Shown here: positions 9,514 to 19,522 of the stretch, in pieces
Position numbering within the stretch: position 1 is the first letter of the stretch
Layout of the letters: every line of letters begins with the position of its first letter
DNA from: Caecitellus pseudoparvulus
Lineage: Eukaryota > Bigyra: Bicosoecida
Assembly: GCA_965644315.1 (NCBI GenBank)
Contig: CBFFRQ010000042.1
Coordinates: forward strand, 558,001 to 622,000
Direction: 5' to 3'
Length of the DNA stretch: 64,000 nt
Notes under the pieces: generated by a model
What the model was told of the DNA's origin: nothing
The model's database searches: none
Seen by the model: only the letters and a program-made list of their open reading frames with translations
Program-made: the position numbers and the translations under genes

Positions 9514-12063
9514 TTATGTCTCAGCTGCCAAGGTGCGGAGCGCTGAGCCAAACGGTGGCGTGTCTTCTGCGTCACCCCCACCAGGGTCAGCCAGGAAGCC
9601 AAGCTTGCCAACAACACTGGCATGCACCAGGGCAGGCTGCCCGAGGAGTGTAACTGCCGCACCTTGGCTTGTCGGGAGCAGCGACAAGGGGCAGCGGTGG
9701 CTCGCTTCCTCTCCGCCCTCCCCTGTCGCCGAGCTCGTGTGCATGCACGGCCAAGCCGTGGCCAGTGACTCCACTTGCCATGTTGCATCGCTGGGCGCCG
9801 CACCAGCGGCACCGCTGCCCTCCCCGCCGCTCCCTGCCTCTTGCACCTGCAAACCCTCCAGAGCAGCCAGTGTAAACTCAACTGGAAGCTCTGCTGAGTC
9901 GCGCAGCAACGCAGGCAACTCCGCCATGTCAGGTGCCTGCTCGGAGGCTGCCCTCGCAGCAGCGCCCAGCCAAGACACGTGGCGAGCGGCGCCCGGTGCA
10001 GATGGTGCTGCCTGTAATACCAGACAGTGCAAGCATGTGTAGGCCAGCAACCGAGCCCGTCTGAGGCGCAGCAGGTGCAGGCGCGCGTGAACTTGCAGCA
10101 CGGCAGCCACGTGCGCAGTTGCCTCCAGTACGCTGAAGCCGGGTGGCAAGCGAGCAGCCTGCCGTGCGACAGCCATGCTGGCCTGCGTGAAGCAGTCCAC
10201 TGCTGCCTGCAGCAGCGGGATGACGTGCACCAGGACCACAAGGGCATGGGCAGATGGTCTGCCGCCTGGCGGTGCCAGCTCACCATCCACCTCAAGCAGC
10301 AGCGGCAACATGCCCGTGTGGACGTCCAGACACCCAACGGCAGTGGTGAGGGGCCAAGCCTTGCCTGCATCTGGTGTGTGCAGGGTGTCCACGAGCACGT
10401 CGCGCTGCCCTGCGTCTGCCGTGGCCTCGCCGACCCCACACGCGTCCTGCAGTGCCCTGTGGCACACCAACGACAGAGCAGCCGGCAGTGCCTGTGCCAG
10501 GGGGGCGACGCTGGGCGTGAGAGGGCGCAAAGCCGCACCAAGTGGCAGCTGGCAGCATGCAGACATCCACCCCGCGCTGTGCAGGTCGCTGGCCGGCAGC
10601 AGGGCGCTGAGGCTGAGAGAGGGTCCCTTTGCCTCTGGCGTGCTGGGGGGGGTGGCCACCACCACCACCATGCTGCGCCCGCAGGGCAGAGGCGCGGCAG
10701 CCTGTGCTTGGCCCTTTGTGGCTGCTTGCCAGGGGATGACGGAGCGACCCCACTCGTCCACTGGTGCGACCGACTTCGCATCCAGCACGGCTCGCAGCAA
10801 GGGCTCGCCACGCCACAGCTGCACTCGACGGTGGGAGGTGCCCACCAGCACCCCACCGCCAGCGTGGCTACTGGCTACATGCATGCAGGGCGCAGGCACT
10901 GGTGCCAGGCACGTGATCACGCCATCCACACCCGCCACAACCCCCTGCACTTCAACGTGCACACCCACACGCGCCGGCTGGCAGCTCAGCGCCCAGCCAG
11001 AGCCGGACAGTTCGCCAGGCACATTCGGGGCGGGCTGCTCCTCCGCGGTGTGTCGCCACCACCAACTCAGACTTTGGCGCTTGGCAGACACAATGCAGGT
11101 GTCTTGGAGCATGTCCTGGGCGCAAGACACTCGCCAGGGGGCATCCAGGCTGGGCGCGCTGGGACCCACCGGCAACATGCACAGGTGCTCCAACGTACCT
11201 GCAGCCGCACCCTGACCATGAAGGGCCTGCAGGTCCAAAGCTAGAGAACCTTCATCTGATACCGTGCAGTACAGCGCCAGGACTTCGCCGGAGGACAAAC
11301 CCACGATCCAAGCTCGCACACTGCCGTGGGCGGTCTCGTCCACCACCCTGCACACAGGGAGCAGTGCACACACCTGGCCCTGCGATGTTTCCGGCAGCTG
11401 GGCACTGGCTGATGGAGAGGAGGGCACCCCTCCCGCCTGTGGGGGCGGGACGTGCAGGTTGACCACGTCCAGGCTCCGCCCGGATGCCGTGGCCAGCAAA
11501 ACACCGCCACTGGGCAGGACACAGGACCAACTTGCGGCACGGACACGGGGCAGGCTGCCAGCGAAGGGCTGCGAACCTCCCGACCAGTGAGAGTCGTGGC
11601 ATGAGGGCAGTAGCAGAGCAGCGCCGTCTGGCAGCACCGCTAGCACCAGCCGCGCAGCGTGCAAAGGAGAGGCAGCTTTGCAGCCTGCCTGCTGGACAGG
11701 CAGGGCAGGGGACACGCACACCAGAGGCGGATGGTGGGCCCGGCCAATGTTGAGGGCTGCATCTGGAGCAGCTTCCCTTTTCTCTTTCAGCAGAGCTGCC
11801 CATGTCTTGCTGGTTGGCGCCTGCAAACAAGAGTGGCATCAAAATCCGCAGACAGCTCGGGTGGCATTGAAGCCGCCCACTCGACGCACCTCGGTGGTTG
11901 GCCACCCAAGCAGCGACCCCACGTCCGTACTAACTAAACACTCAGTGGTGGCCAGCACCACTTGCCCGTCTGTGGACACATGGAAGCGCTGGTGGCCGCT
12001 GGTGCGAGCCTGGCCCAGTGCTCGGTCCAAGCTGTCCAAGCGGCAGGCTACCAACCCCGCCAT
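9514..12063 (-). CDS. Unrecognised 826-aa protein
   Basis: Two exons, complement(9514..11820, 11890..12063). The ATG is at 12063, and the 69-nt intron (GTGCGT...TTGCAG) is phase 0, joining P-T-T-E to A-P-T-S-K-T-W. I do not recognise the family. The N-terminal region alternates short hydrophobic stretches with Gly/Ser turns (L-P-D-G-A-A-L-L-L, P-S-G-G-V-L-L-A-T-A-S-G-R, G-G-V-L-V-G-T-S-H-R-R-V-Q-L-W), which suggests a beta-propeller (WD40-like) fold over roughly the first 400 residues. The C-terminal third is Ala/Leu-rich and looks helical. A propeller-plus-helical build fits large complex subunits (nucleoporin, Mediator or APC/C type), but no specific assignment is supported. It lies in a run of minus-strand genes between the second carrier and the RCC1-like gene. 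Confidence 0.7.
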
Positions 12064-12334
12064 AAACGGCTGTGGCCGCGCCACCGAGCGTAAAGCGTGT
12101 CACTGGGAGATGTACGAATGACTTGGCATAGCCGCTGGCGTGTTCAATGTGCAATTTTTCGTCAAGTGTGCGAAGAATGCAACTTGAAAGGAAAGCCTGA
12201 CGAGGCGGACTGCGCCAACAAAGAAAGAATGGTGTGTTTGTCAGGTAGAAACATTGTAAAGAGATGCATTCTGAAGAGCACGAGTAAACGCACAAATCTT
12301 GCTGATCTCGCTGCATTCTGCCCCCATACACCTG

Positions 12335-14095
12335 TCAAACCTTGCGAGGGGGAGATGTTGGCGATCCCCACTCCGAGACGAGGGACACATCGTCTTGGAT
12401 GTGCGGCGCATCGTCTGCCAGGGCCTTGGGCCCGAAGCCTAGCGCGGTGCGGAGGCGCCTGCGCTGGTCATGGCGCATGCCCTCCTCCAGCGCGGCTGGC
12501 AGGGCCAACATGTCACGCCGCGTCTCCGGCGGAAGATGTGCCCACTCTTCTTCAGGCGGCGCCTGCCGCAGGCGAGCATGGGCCAGCGCCAAGGCCTGAA
12601 CCAGCGCTGCGTCGGCAAGGGCAGCGTGCTGGTCCTGGCTGGGTAGAGGGGCGCTGGCATAGAAAAGACTTGCATACGCGGCGCGCGTCAGAGCACTGCC
12701 CCGCAGCACCATGCGCACAGCGGAGGCGAACAGCTCCGCGGCTGTGCCTTGGTCAGGGCCTGGAGCTGGCGCAGGCAGGGGGCAGTCGTTGTGGAAGCGG
12801 ACGGGGACACAAGTGACGCTGCCTGCAGGGCTGTGGGCAGCCAGCACGCTTGAGCCTTTCACCGTGGCCGTGGTGCGAATGCCAGGCGCCGCTGCCACGT
12901 CGCAGTGCGTGTGCACGAGCGGCAGCTCGTTGAAGCGGCGCGGGTCTGCATGGGCAGGCAAAGGGTGCAGCATGTCGGCTGCTTCCTCAAGACACGCCAC
13001 GAGGAAGGAGTCATCGGAAAGCAGCACGGCTGTGCTGGTCCTGCCCGCCACAACACGCCGCACCGCAACGGAGCCGGCTGCCGAGTTGTCCAGGTGGGCC
13101 AGGGACAGCGCGAGGACAGGCAGGCCGGCATCCTCCGTTGCGCCCAAGGCCTCTGCCGCGCCTGCCATCCACAGGCGGCGCCTGGTGTCCACAAAGACGG
13201 TGTGGTGGGCACCCGCCGCGACATGTGTGACTTGAGGCGGGGGAAGCTCAGGGGTGTCCGGCGCCGGGAGGGACACCAGGAGGGGGGTGGAGGCGAAGCC
13301 GCCAACGTGGCCCAGGCCCAGCTGCCCCCGGGAATTGTCCCCCACCACGACGGCGGATCCCTTGGCGGTGCAGCACACGAGGTGGTTTGCCCCTGCGCTC
13401 AGTCTCACAACGGTGCAGCCGTGCAGGCCAGGCACTGGGGAGATGCTGTGCACGGGAGGAGCGGAAGCCGACGGCACACACTGCCCGGCCATGAACAGCG
13501 CTCCGCCCACAAGCACAACTGTACTGTCTTGCGTGGCGGCCACGGCGCTAGCGCGCCGCAGTGGCAGGCGACTGGGCAGGGCTGCCGAGGCAACTGTGTC
13601 CCCCAACCCCAAAGCACCCGTGAGGCTGGTGCCCCAGGTGTACACTTCCCCCTTGGCCCCCAGCAGGACGGCATGGGAGGCGCCACACGCCAGGTCGGTG
13701 ATTGGCACACTGGGGTGCCAGGTGCGTGGCGAAGGCCGCCGGGCACCCAGCAGCTTGCGAGGCGTGTCCCGGTGCGCCACCTCGTCCTCGTGGTCCCACT
13801 GCCCGAAACGCCACACGCGCCCTTTCGTGTCACACGCGAGGAAGCCGTCACTGCTAAGGCCAAGGCCGGTGAGGCACACGCCTTTCCTTGCCAGGGCTTG
13901 CAGCATGGAAGCGCAGTGCTCCGTGGACCAGCTGGTGTTGGTGCTGGTGATGATGGCAGGTATCGTCCGCACCGTGCTGGCATGTGGCATAAGAGACGAG
14001 GCCACCTGATCGCCGATGGCGTGCAGGCACGAGCGGCAGGCACCCTGCGGCGCGGTGGCTCCTCCGCGTGCTTCAGCAGCGCAGGGGTTTGGCAT
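12335..14095 (-). CDS. RCC1-repeat (regulator of chromosome condensation-like) protein
   Basis: Single exon, 586 aa from the ATG at 14095. RCC1-type propeller blades are visible: L-A-C-D-T-K-G-R-V-W-R-F-G, V-L-L-G-A-K-G-E-V-Y-T-W-G followed by G-A-L-G-L-G-D, V-C-C-T-A-K-G-S-A-V-V-V-G-D-N-S-R-G-Q-L-G-L-G, and V-F-V-D-T-R-R-R-L-W-M-A-G. The C-terminal 200 residues are helical and Ala-rich, without a recognised domain. RCC1-fold proteins act as GEFs, ubiquitin-ligase partners or organelle assembly factors; the role is undetermined. The frame is open upstream to an ATG at 14344, which would add a basic, Ser/Arg-rich leader that could be an organelle presequence (669 aa). I prefer 14095 because GCGGAAATC lies one base upstream of that ATG, as it does near other starts here; confidence in this start is moderate. 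Confidence 0.78.
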   Translation of the reverse strand: MPNPCAAEARGGATAPQGACRSCLHAIGDQVASSLMPHASTVRTIPAIITSTNTSWSTEHCASMLQALARKGVCLTGLGLSSDGFLACDTKGRVWRFGQWDHEDEVAHRDTPRKLLGARRPSPRTWHPSVPITDLACGASHAVLLGAKGEVYTWGTSLTGALGLGDTVASAALPSRLPLRRASAVAATQDSTVVLVGGALFMAGQCVPSASAPPVHSISPVPGLHGCTVVRLSAGANHLVCCTAKGSAVVVGDNSRGQLGLGHVGGFASTPLLVSLPAPDTPELPPPQVTHVAAGAHHTVFVDTRRRLWMAGAAEALGATEDAGLPVLALSLAHLDNSAAGSVAVRRVVAGRTSTAVLLSDDSFLVACLEEAADMLHPLPAHADPRRFNELPLVHTHCDVAAAPGIRTTATVKGSSVLAAHSPAGSVTCVPVRFHNDCPLPAPAPGPDQGTAAELFASAVRMVLRGSALTRAAYASLFYASAPLPSQDQHAALADAALVQALALAHARLRQAPPEEEWAHLPPETRRDMLALPAALEEGMRHDQRRRLRTALGFGPKALADDAPHIQDDVSLVSEWGSPTSPPRKV

Positions 14096-14096
14096 C

Positions 14097-14105
14097 GATT
14101 TCCGC
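14097..14105. promoter_or_regulatory. GATTTCCGC motif 1 nt from a candidate RCC1-gene start
   Basis: On the coding (minus) strand this reads GCGGAAATC-G-ATG, with the ATG at 14095. The closeness matches copies next to the starts of histidinol dehydrogenase, Gle1-like, UXT and the RAP gene. If the upstream ATG at 14344 is the real start, the motif is inside the coding region instead. Confidence 0.4.
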
Positions 14106-14382
14106 GCGGGGGGAGTGCTCCGCGAAGCCTGGGACTGGAATGCGCAATGCAGGGTGCGCTTGGCTGAGTGCTGTGGGGAACAGGCTGCCCTCCACTGCCT
14201 CAGCGCTGCGCTGGCCTGGGGTGTGTGCTTGGATGTGCTGGTGGCCGCCGCCATGCCGCGTGTTGTGACTTGCAGCGCCGCACCGCAAAGGGTGGAGCGC
14301 ACGACTCGCAGCGCACGGCTGCAGCGGGGTAGAAAGCAACACATTGCAGTACATTGTGATGCAATTTTACGGCCTGGCCTGC

Positions 14383-17300
14383 TCACGCAGATGGCGCAGG
14401 GGGCCTGCGTGTCAGGCCCAGCTCTGCCCGAGCATGGGTGGTGGCGTTCTTGACTGCCTTGGCGACGGCCCGTCGCATGGCTTCCTTCAGCCCAGCAGTG
14501 CGCGGCGTGGTGTCCCCATCGCCGCTCGACCGCGCGGCCCGGCGAGACGTGCGGCGGGTGGCAGGCACCGCGCTGGCGGCCTCCGAGCCCTGCGCAGAGG
14601 GGGGCTGCAGGGACAATCTGACCCCCCCTCCCGCTTCCTGCCTGGCCCGCTTGGCGGCCGACTGCATGGCAGCAGCGAGGGACTGGCGCAGGGCGGTGGC
14701 AGGCACTGGATCCGGCACCTCCTCCACGGAGCCCCCCCCGGAGCTGGCGCTGTCCACACTGCTGCCTCGCCCGCGCTTGCGCCCCCCCCTCGGCAGCGGG
14801 CTGGCAGCGCTGCTGGCGACGTCATCGCCCACGCCAGCCGCCAGCGCGGCGCTGATGGCAGCTGTGCCTGTGCACACGAGGCTGTGCAGGGGGGACGTCT
14901 GCGGCACGGAGCTACGGAGGCGTGCCAGGGCCAGGGGCACTTCCTCCCGCCCCAGCTGCCCCACCGCCTCCCGTGTCATGGCGTCCATGTCCACCTGCTG
15001 CCGCACTGCCGCCGCCAGCAACTCGGGGTCCTGCAGGATGTCCGCGGCCTTCACGAAGCGCCCCTTCACTCGTAGTCGGTTGTTGGCCAGTTTCTGCCGG
15101 TGGTCGTACTTGATCTGCTTCACGCGGTCCCACACGCGCCGGCGCCGGGCGTAGTACCAATTTGCTACCCGCGCCACGCGCTGGACGAGGGTGTAGGCGC
15201 CCCGCCACACAATGGCCCGGCTTCGGGCACTGCTGCCACCGTAGTGGGCCGTGTGCAGCTGGCGCTGCAGCTGCTGCACTGAGATGCGCGTGGCCCTGTC
15301 CGGGGGGATCTCGTACATGGACCGCGGGTCGCGCAGCATCCCCCCTGTGACGGAAGTGAGGATGCCCACTGCGATGGCGGGCAGGGTGGCAAAGGTGGGG
15401 CGGTACCCGCCCGGCACGCGCCGCAGCCCCACCCGGAAACGGCCGTCAATGGTGAAGTGCGCTGGGCCCCCGCCGCCGCCGCCGCCAGTGCGGGCCCTGC
15501 CAGGCGAGCGCAGGGCCAGGCGGCCAGGGGATGCGCCCCACGCTTCACGTGCCCCGCCTGCACTGCTGCCACCTGCCCGGCGCTGGGCGGGGGTGGGGGT
15601 GCGGTGTGAGGAGGAGCCCCCCCCCCCTCCACCACTGCGCTTCCGGGAGGGCGTGGGGGCTGGTGCCGACGCCTTGGCCGAAGCTCCCTGGCGCTGCCCA
15701 GCCAAGGGCAGTCCAGCCGACGCCGTGAGCGGCACTGCCAGCGGTGCCATGATTTCGGCGCCGTAGGAGGAGCGGGGTGCAGGCGTGGTGGTGGCAGCGG
15801 CGGCGGCGGCGCCCCACCCTGCAGCACCGGGGGCTGCGCCACTGCCCCCCTCGCCAGACTGCCCCGCCCCCGCCGTGAGCTGCCCCATGAGGGGCGTCTG
15901 GGGCCCCAGAGCACTGTCCACCGAGGCCAGGCTGAAGGAGCGGTGGCGCCCGCCACGTGCCTTGGGGGGAGCGGACCCCGGGGCGGCGAGGCTGGGCAGG
16001 GCATGTCCGCCGTGCCCGCCGGGCGAGCCTGCGCCGGGCCTGGCCTGGGCACTGCCGGTATCTGGGGGCTGGCGGGGGTATGCCGTGAAGGCCACCACCA
16101 TGTCCCCCCCCGGCTCCGACTCGTCGTCGTCGTCCTCCACCAGCAGGCCGCCCTCCCCCCCCAGCAGGGCCAAGTCAGCCACGTCGTCGTCGTCCTCCAC
16201 CAACAGCGCCTCGTCGTCCCCCTCCCCGCTGTCCGAGTCCTCCTCCTCATCCAGGGCGGGGCCCCCCGTGTCTGCGATGTGAGCGGCCATGGCCTCCAGC
16301 AGCTGGTGCAGGTGGGCGCTGCCGCTGTCCCAGCTGCCCACTGTGTTGTGGGTGGGTGGCCCCGTGCTGCCGTGGTCCAGCAGGCTGTCTGCGTCTCCCA
16401 GCGGCAGCAGCAGCATCAGCTCAGCCAAGCTGCCCGTGCTGTTGGCTCGTTCGCGGCCCCCGGAGGCAGGCCCGGGTGCAGCGTGGGGTGCGGGGGGGCC
16501 TGCAGCACTGCCTCCATCTCCCTCTGTCGGCTGCTCAGCGCTGCGTGCTGCGACGCTGGCAGCAAGGCCAGCCGCGAGAGTGGCGGCAGGCGGCGGCGCA
16601 GTCACGTCCCCCAGCCCACGAGGCGTGCCGACCGCTGGCCGGGCAGCAGTGGTGGAGTCCAGCGTGCCAGCCCGCAGCCTGCCCACGCTGGTGCCTTCGC
16701 TGCTGAGGGAGACGGCGCTGCCGACTCGCCTGCGGGGAGGGTGGGCACTGGGCGGGCCGGCGTCCCCCCCTCGCACGCCGCTTGACACCCCCCCTCCCGA
16801 CGACGTGCTGCCCCCCTTGCTTTCCGGTGAGGCATGCAGGGTGTGGCCTTGCGTCTGGCTCAGCTCCAGCAGGGCTGACCCCAGGGCCTCCCCGCCGCCC
16901 TCCCCCACACTCTCTGCCCGCGCACGGCTGGCCGGTGCCAGGAACCGGGCTGCAACAGAGTCCACAGCCGGGGGGGCGCTGCTGCAGCGACGCAGGGAGG
17001 GCTCTGTAGTCGTCAGAGACGCGGGTGTGTGGCTGGGCGCAGGGAAGGTGAGGGGCTGGCCTTCCCCGCTGGGCGACGCAAGAGCCACAGGCGCGCTGCG
17101 TGCTGCCAGCGCCACTGGGTCACCCATGGCAGGCGGTGCAAGGCTCCCGAGGCCTGTCCCACCCAGCCCAGCGATATCTCCAAGTCCCAGGCGCTGGGGG
17201 TTGCTCGGTGGCACCAGCCCGAGGCGCTCCTGCTCTGCATCACCCTGCAACGTGTTCTGTGCGGCGCTGCCTGAAACGCCGGCCCGTGCAAACGCCGCAT

Positions 17301-17856
17301 GGGACAAGTCCATGCTGTTGCCCCGGGACCGCCCGGGAATTTCAAGACTCAAATGCTCCAGCCTGCTCTGTGCGTCAGGCTGGGAGCTGGCGGGCCCCTT
17401 GCGCGCTGCTCGGGGTGGTCGCCCTTGCACGCGCCGAGCACCTGTGCTGGGTTTGGTTTTCCGCGCACTCGGTGCAGCTGATCCTATCATGGCCATCATG
17501 TCCATGTCGCTGGGCGTGCGGGGGCGCCGGGGAGGCCGAGACCCTTCCAGCCTCCCACTTTCGTCCCCCTCCCCCTCGAACGCCGAGGCGATGCTCATGC
17601 CGCGGTCACGCTGCATGTTGAAGGCGCTGCCAAGGCGGCCTGCGGAATTTGCTTCCCGAACCCACAACACGCCAACACCTCTGCGTTTCAGGCGCGCCGC
17701 TCCCTTCCTGGAGCAGCGCTGGCTGGCCTGGAGTGACTGTGTGTGGGTGTTGATTTGAACTGCGCGAGCCTGGCGACGGATGCTGTCTGCAGAGCTCACT
17801 CGGGGGGTCGCCCCTGAACCTGCGTGCCGCTCAAAGTTGTCCTGCTGCCAGCTCAT
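14383..17856 (-). CDS. CCT-domain protein, putative transcription/clock-type regulator
   Basis: A single open frame of 1157 codons from the ATG at 17856; an alternative start is the ATG at 17616 (M-Q-R-D-R-G), preceded by an acceptor-like CCGCAG. Near residues 895-940 is a basic segment ending in I-K-Y-D-H-R-Q-K-L-A-N-N-R and R-V-K-G-R-F-V-K, which matches the second half of the CCT domain of CONSTANS/TOC1 proteins (K-I-R-Y-x-x-R-K...R-x-R-x-K-G-R-F-x-K). No B-box, response-regulator or GATA domain is seen. The rest is low-complexity Gly/Ser/Ala/Pro, with two acidic runs around residues 545-585 (E-E-E-D-S-D-S-G-E-G-D-D-E, E-D-D-D-D) and a nuclear-type basic C-terminus. In plants CCT domains mediate DNA binding with NF-YB/YC and nuclear import. 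It is divergent from histidinol dehydrogenase. Confidence 0.72.
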   Translation of the reverse strand: MSWQQDNFERHAGSGATPRVSSADSIRRQARAVQINTHTQSLQASQRCSRKGAARLKRRGVGVLWVREANSAGRLGSAFNMQRDRGMSIASAFEGEGDESGRLEGSRPPRRPRTPSDMDMMAMIGSAAPSARKTKPSTGARRVQGRPPRAARKGPASSQPDAQSRLEHLSLEIPGRSRGNSMDLSHAAFARAGVSGSAAQNTLQGDAEQERLGLVPPSNPQRLGLGDIAGLGGTGLGSLAPPAMGDPVALAARSAPVALASPSGEGQPLTFPAPSHTPASLTTTEPSLRRCSSAPPAVDSVAARFLAPASRARAESVGEGGGEALGSALLELSQTQGHTLHASPESKGGSTSSGGGVSSGVRGGDAGPPSAHPPRRRVGSAVSLSSEGTSVGRLRAGTLDSTTAARPAVGTPRGLGDVTAPPPAATLAAGLAASVAARSAEQPTEGDGGSAAGPPAPHAAPGPASGGRERANSTGSLAELMLLLPLGDADSLLDHGSTGPPTHNTVGSWDSGSAHLHQLLEAMAAHIADTGGPALDEEEDSDSGEGDDEALLVEDDDDVADLALLGGEGGLLVEDDDDESEPGGDMVVAFTAYPRQPPDTGSAQARPGAGSPGGHGGHALPSLAAPGSAPPKARGGRHRSFSLASVDSALGPQTPLMGQLTAGAGQSGEGGSGAAPGAAGWGAAAAAATTTPAPRSSYGAEIMAPLAVPLTASAGLPLAGQRQGASAKASAPAPTPSRKRSGGGGGGSSSHRTPTPAQRRAGGSSAGGAREAWGASPGRLALRSPGRARTGGGGGGGPAHFTIDGRFRVGLRRVPGGYRPTFATLPAIAVGILTSVTGGMLRDPRSMYEIPPDRATRISVQQLQRQLHTAHYGGSSARSRAIVWRGAYTLVQRVARVANWYYARRRRVWDRVKQIKYDHRQKLANNRLRVKGRFVKAADILQDPELLAAAVRQQVDMDAMTREAVGQLGREEVPLALARLRSSVPQTSPLHSLVCTGTAAISAALAAGVGDDVASSAASPLPRGGRKRGRGSSVDSASSGGGSVEEVPDPVPATALRQSLAAAMQSAAKRARQEAGGGVRLSLQPPSAQGSEAASAVPATRRTSRRAARSSGDGDTTPRTAGLKEAMRRAVAKAVKNATTHARAELGLTRRPPAPSA

Positions 17857-18004
17857 CGCGAATCAACTGCCTGGTCGAGAAGGGCCCCCGTGCAGCAGGC
17901 AAATCGCACACGACTTAGTCCACCCCGGCACCTGGCTTGGCTGTGCACCCTCTCAGCGTGCCTTGCACGCCTGTGCTGCTGCCTTTGAGCCCTTTGGCGC
18001 ACCT

Positions 18005-18013
18005 GCGGAAATC
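18005..18013. promoter_or_regulatory. GCGGAAATC motif 6 nt upstream of the HDH start
   Basis: GCGGAAATC followed by GGCGCC and then the ATG at 18020. It lies in the gap shared with the divergent CCT-domain gene. One of the clearest start-proximal copies of the recurrent motif. Confidence 0.5.
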
Positions 18014-18019
18014 GGCGCC

Positions 18020-19472
18020 ATGGCTGCTGCACCTGTCACCTTCACCGGGTTGAAGCGTGTGGCGCCGTCCGAGGTCGCAGCGCTGCAGCTGGACCCCATC
18101 GACGACAAAACACGGCAGCAGGCCCTGGACATTGTGCAGAAAGTCAAGAGTGGCGGCGAGGAGGCCCTCTTGGAGCTGGCAACTCAATTCAAGGATCTGC
18201 CGGAAGGTGCGCAGTGACGAATGCGTGCTGCACTGCGAGGCTCAGCTCACAGCTCCTGCGTTGCCCTGTTCAGGAGCGAAGCACCTGCTGTCACCCGAGG
18301 ACCTGAAAGCGGCGTATGATGCCCTGCCACTGGTCAGTGACGGCCCGCAGGCCCGCTCATGAAGCCCTGCCGTCAGTGGTGCACTGCCTCTCGCCATGCC
18401 TCCCCCCCCGCAGAGCCAGCAAGAGCTGTTGCAGCGCGTGGCAGGGCGCATCCGCGCCTTTGCCCAAGCACAAGTGGATTCTCTGAAGCCCATGGAGATG
18501 GCGGTGCCAGGCGGCCGGGCCGGGCACACCATCGCGCCTGTCGCTGCTGCTGGCTGCTACGCGCCGGGCGGCCGGTACCCCCTGCCCTCCTCCGTGCTCA
18601 TGACGGCCATCACGGCGCGCGTGGCGGGGGTCAAGGCGGTGTATGTGGCCTCCCCTCGCCCCCACCCCATCACTCTCGGCGCCGCCCACGTCGCTGGCGC
18701 AGACGGCCTCCTCGCCATCGGCGGTGCACAGGCCATCGCAGCCATGGCCTACGGCATCGGGGGCTTGCCCCCCGCTGACGTCATCGCCGGCCCCGGCAAC
18801 CGCTGGGTGACCGCCGCCAAGGCCTTCGTGGCCAGCAGTGGTGTCTGCGCCATCGACATGCTGGCTGGCCCCTCGGAGTGCCTGGTGCTGGCAGACGAGA
18901 CGGCCGACCCGGCGGTCGTGGCAGCGGACCTGCTGGCGCAGGCGGAACACGACACGGACGCCCTCCCCGTGCTTGTCACGACACACGAGCCCCTGGCGCA
19001 GGCTGTGGATGAGGAGCTGCAGAAACAGCTGGCGCAGCTGCCCACGGCGCCTGTCGCGGCAGCAGCGGCTGCCAAGGGCCTCGCCGTCGTGGCGGGCAGC
19101 CTGGAGGAAGCCATCGCAGTCAGCGACCGCATCGCGCCGGAGCACCTAGAGGTCATGACTGCCGACGCCGAGGGCGTGGGGCAGCGCCTGAGCAACTACG
19201 GCGCACTGTTTGTCGGCACCGCCGCCGCGGAGGTCTTTGGCGACTACGGCGCTGGGCCAAACCACGTCTTGCCCACCAGTGGCACGGCGCGCTTCACGGG
19301 GGGCCTCTCCGTCTTCACCTTCCTCCGCGTCCGCACGCACATCGTGGCAAGCACGGGGGCGGACCCTGCTGGCCTGCAGCAGCTGGTGCAGGACAGCGCT
19401 GCCCTGGCTGAGCTAGAGGGGCTCATCGGGCACCAACGCAGCGCCCTGGCGCGTGGCACTGCTTCTGAATGA
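18020..19472 (+). CDS. Histidinol dehydrogenase
   Basis: Last enzyme of histidine biosynthesis; oxidises L-histidinol to L-histidine with two NAD+ and a zinc ion. Three exons, join(18020..18206, 18274..18332, 18414..19472), give 434 aa; junctions are phase 1 and phase 0. Family signatures are all present: P-G-G-R-Y-P-L-P-S-S-V-L-M-T-A, G-P-G-N-R-W-V-T-A-A-K, I-D-M-L-A-G-P-S-E-C-L-V-L-A-D, the zinc-ligand segment Q-A-E-H-D-T-D-A (about residue 256), H-L-E-V-M and G-P-N-H-V-L-P-T-S-G-T-A-R-F. Length matches bacterial and mature plant enzymes. No long transit peptide is seen before the conserved region, which is odd because the plant enzyme is plastidic; another 5' exon is possible. GCGGAAATC lies 6 nt upstream of the ATG. 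HisRS lies 10 kb away, probably by chance. Confidence 0.95.
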
Positions 19473-19478
19473 CGCGCT

Positions 19479-19488
19479 CAATGCATGC
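19479..19488. terminator. AATGCA element at the HDH / methyltransferase junction
   Basis: CAATGCATGC, 6 nt beyond the HDH stop and inside the 50-bp gap to the converging methyltransferase gene. The ATGCAT core is palindromic, so it could serve both strands. Function inferred from recurrence at other 3' junctions. Confidence 0.35.
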
Positions 19489-19522
19489 ACCCGGCCCTGC
19501 GCGTCGCCGTCGTCCTTGCACC

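Noticed and set aside
14096-14344. Upstream extension of the RCC1-like protein as an organelle presequence
   Set aside because: Possible, but the motif next to the ATG at 14095 and the poor conservation of the extension made me prefer the shorter form; kept only as an alternative.
16289-17758. Long plus-strand frame opposite the CCT-domain gene
   Set aside because: Low-complexity shadow; the minus frame carries the CCT motif and runs longer.
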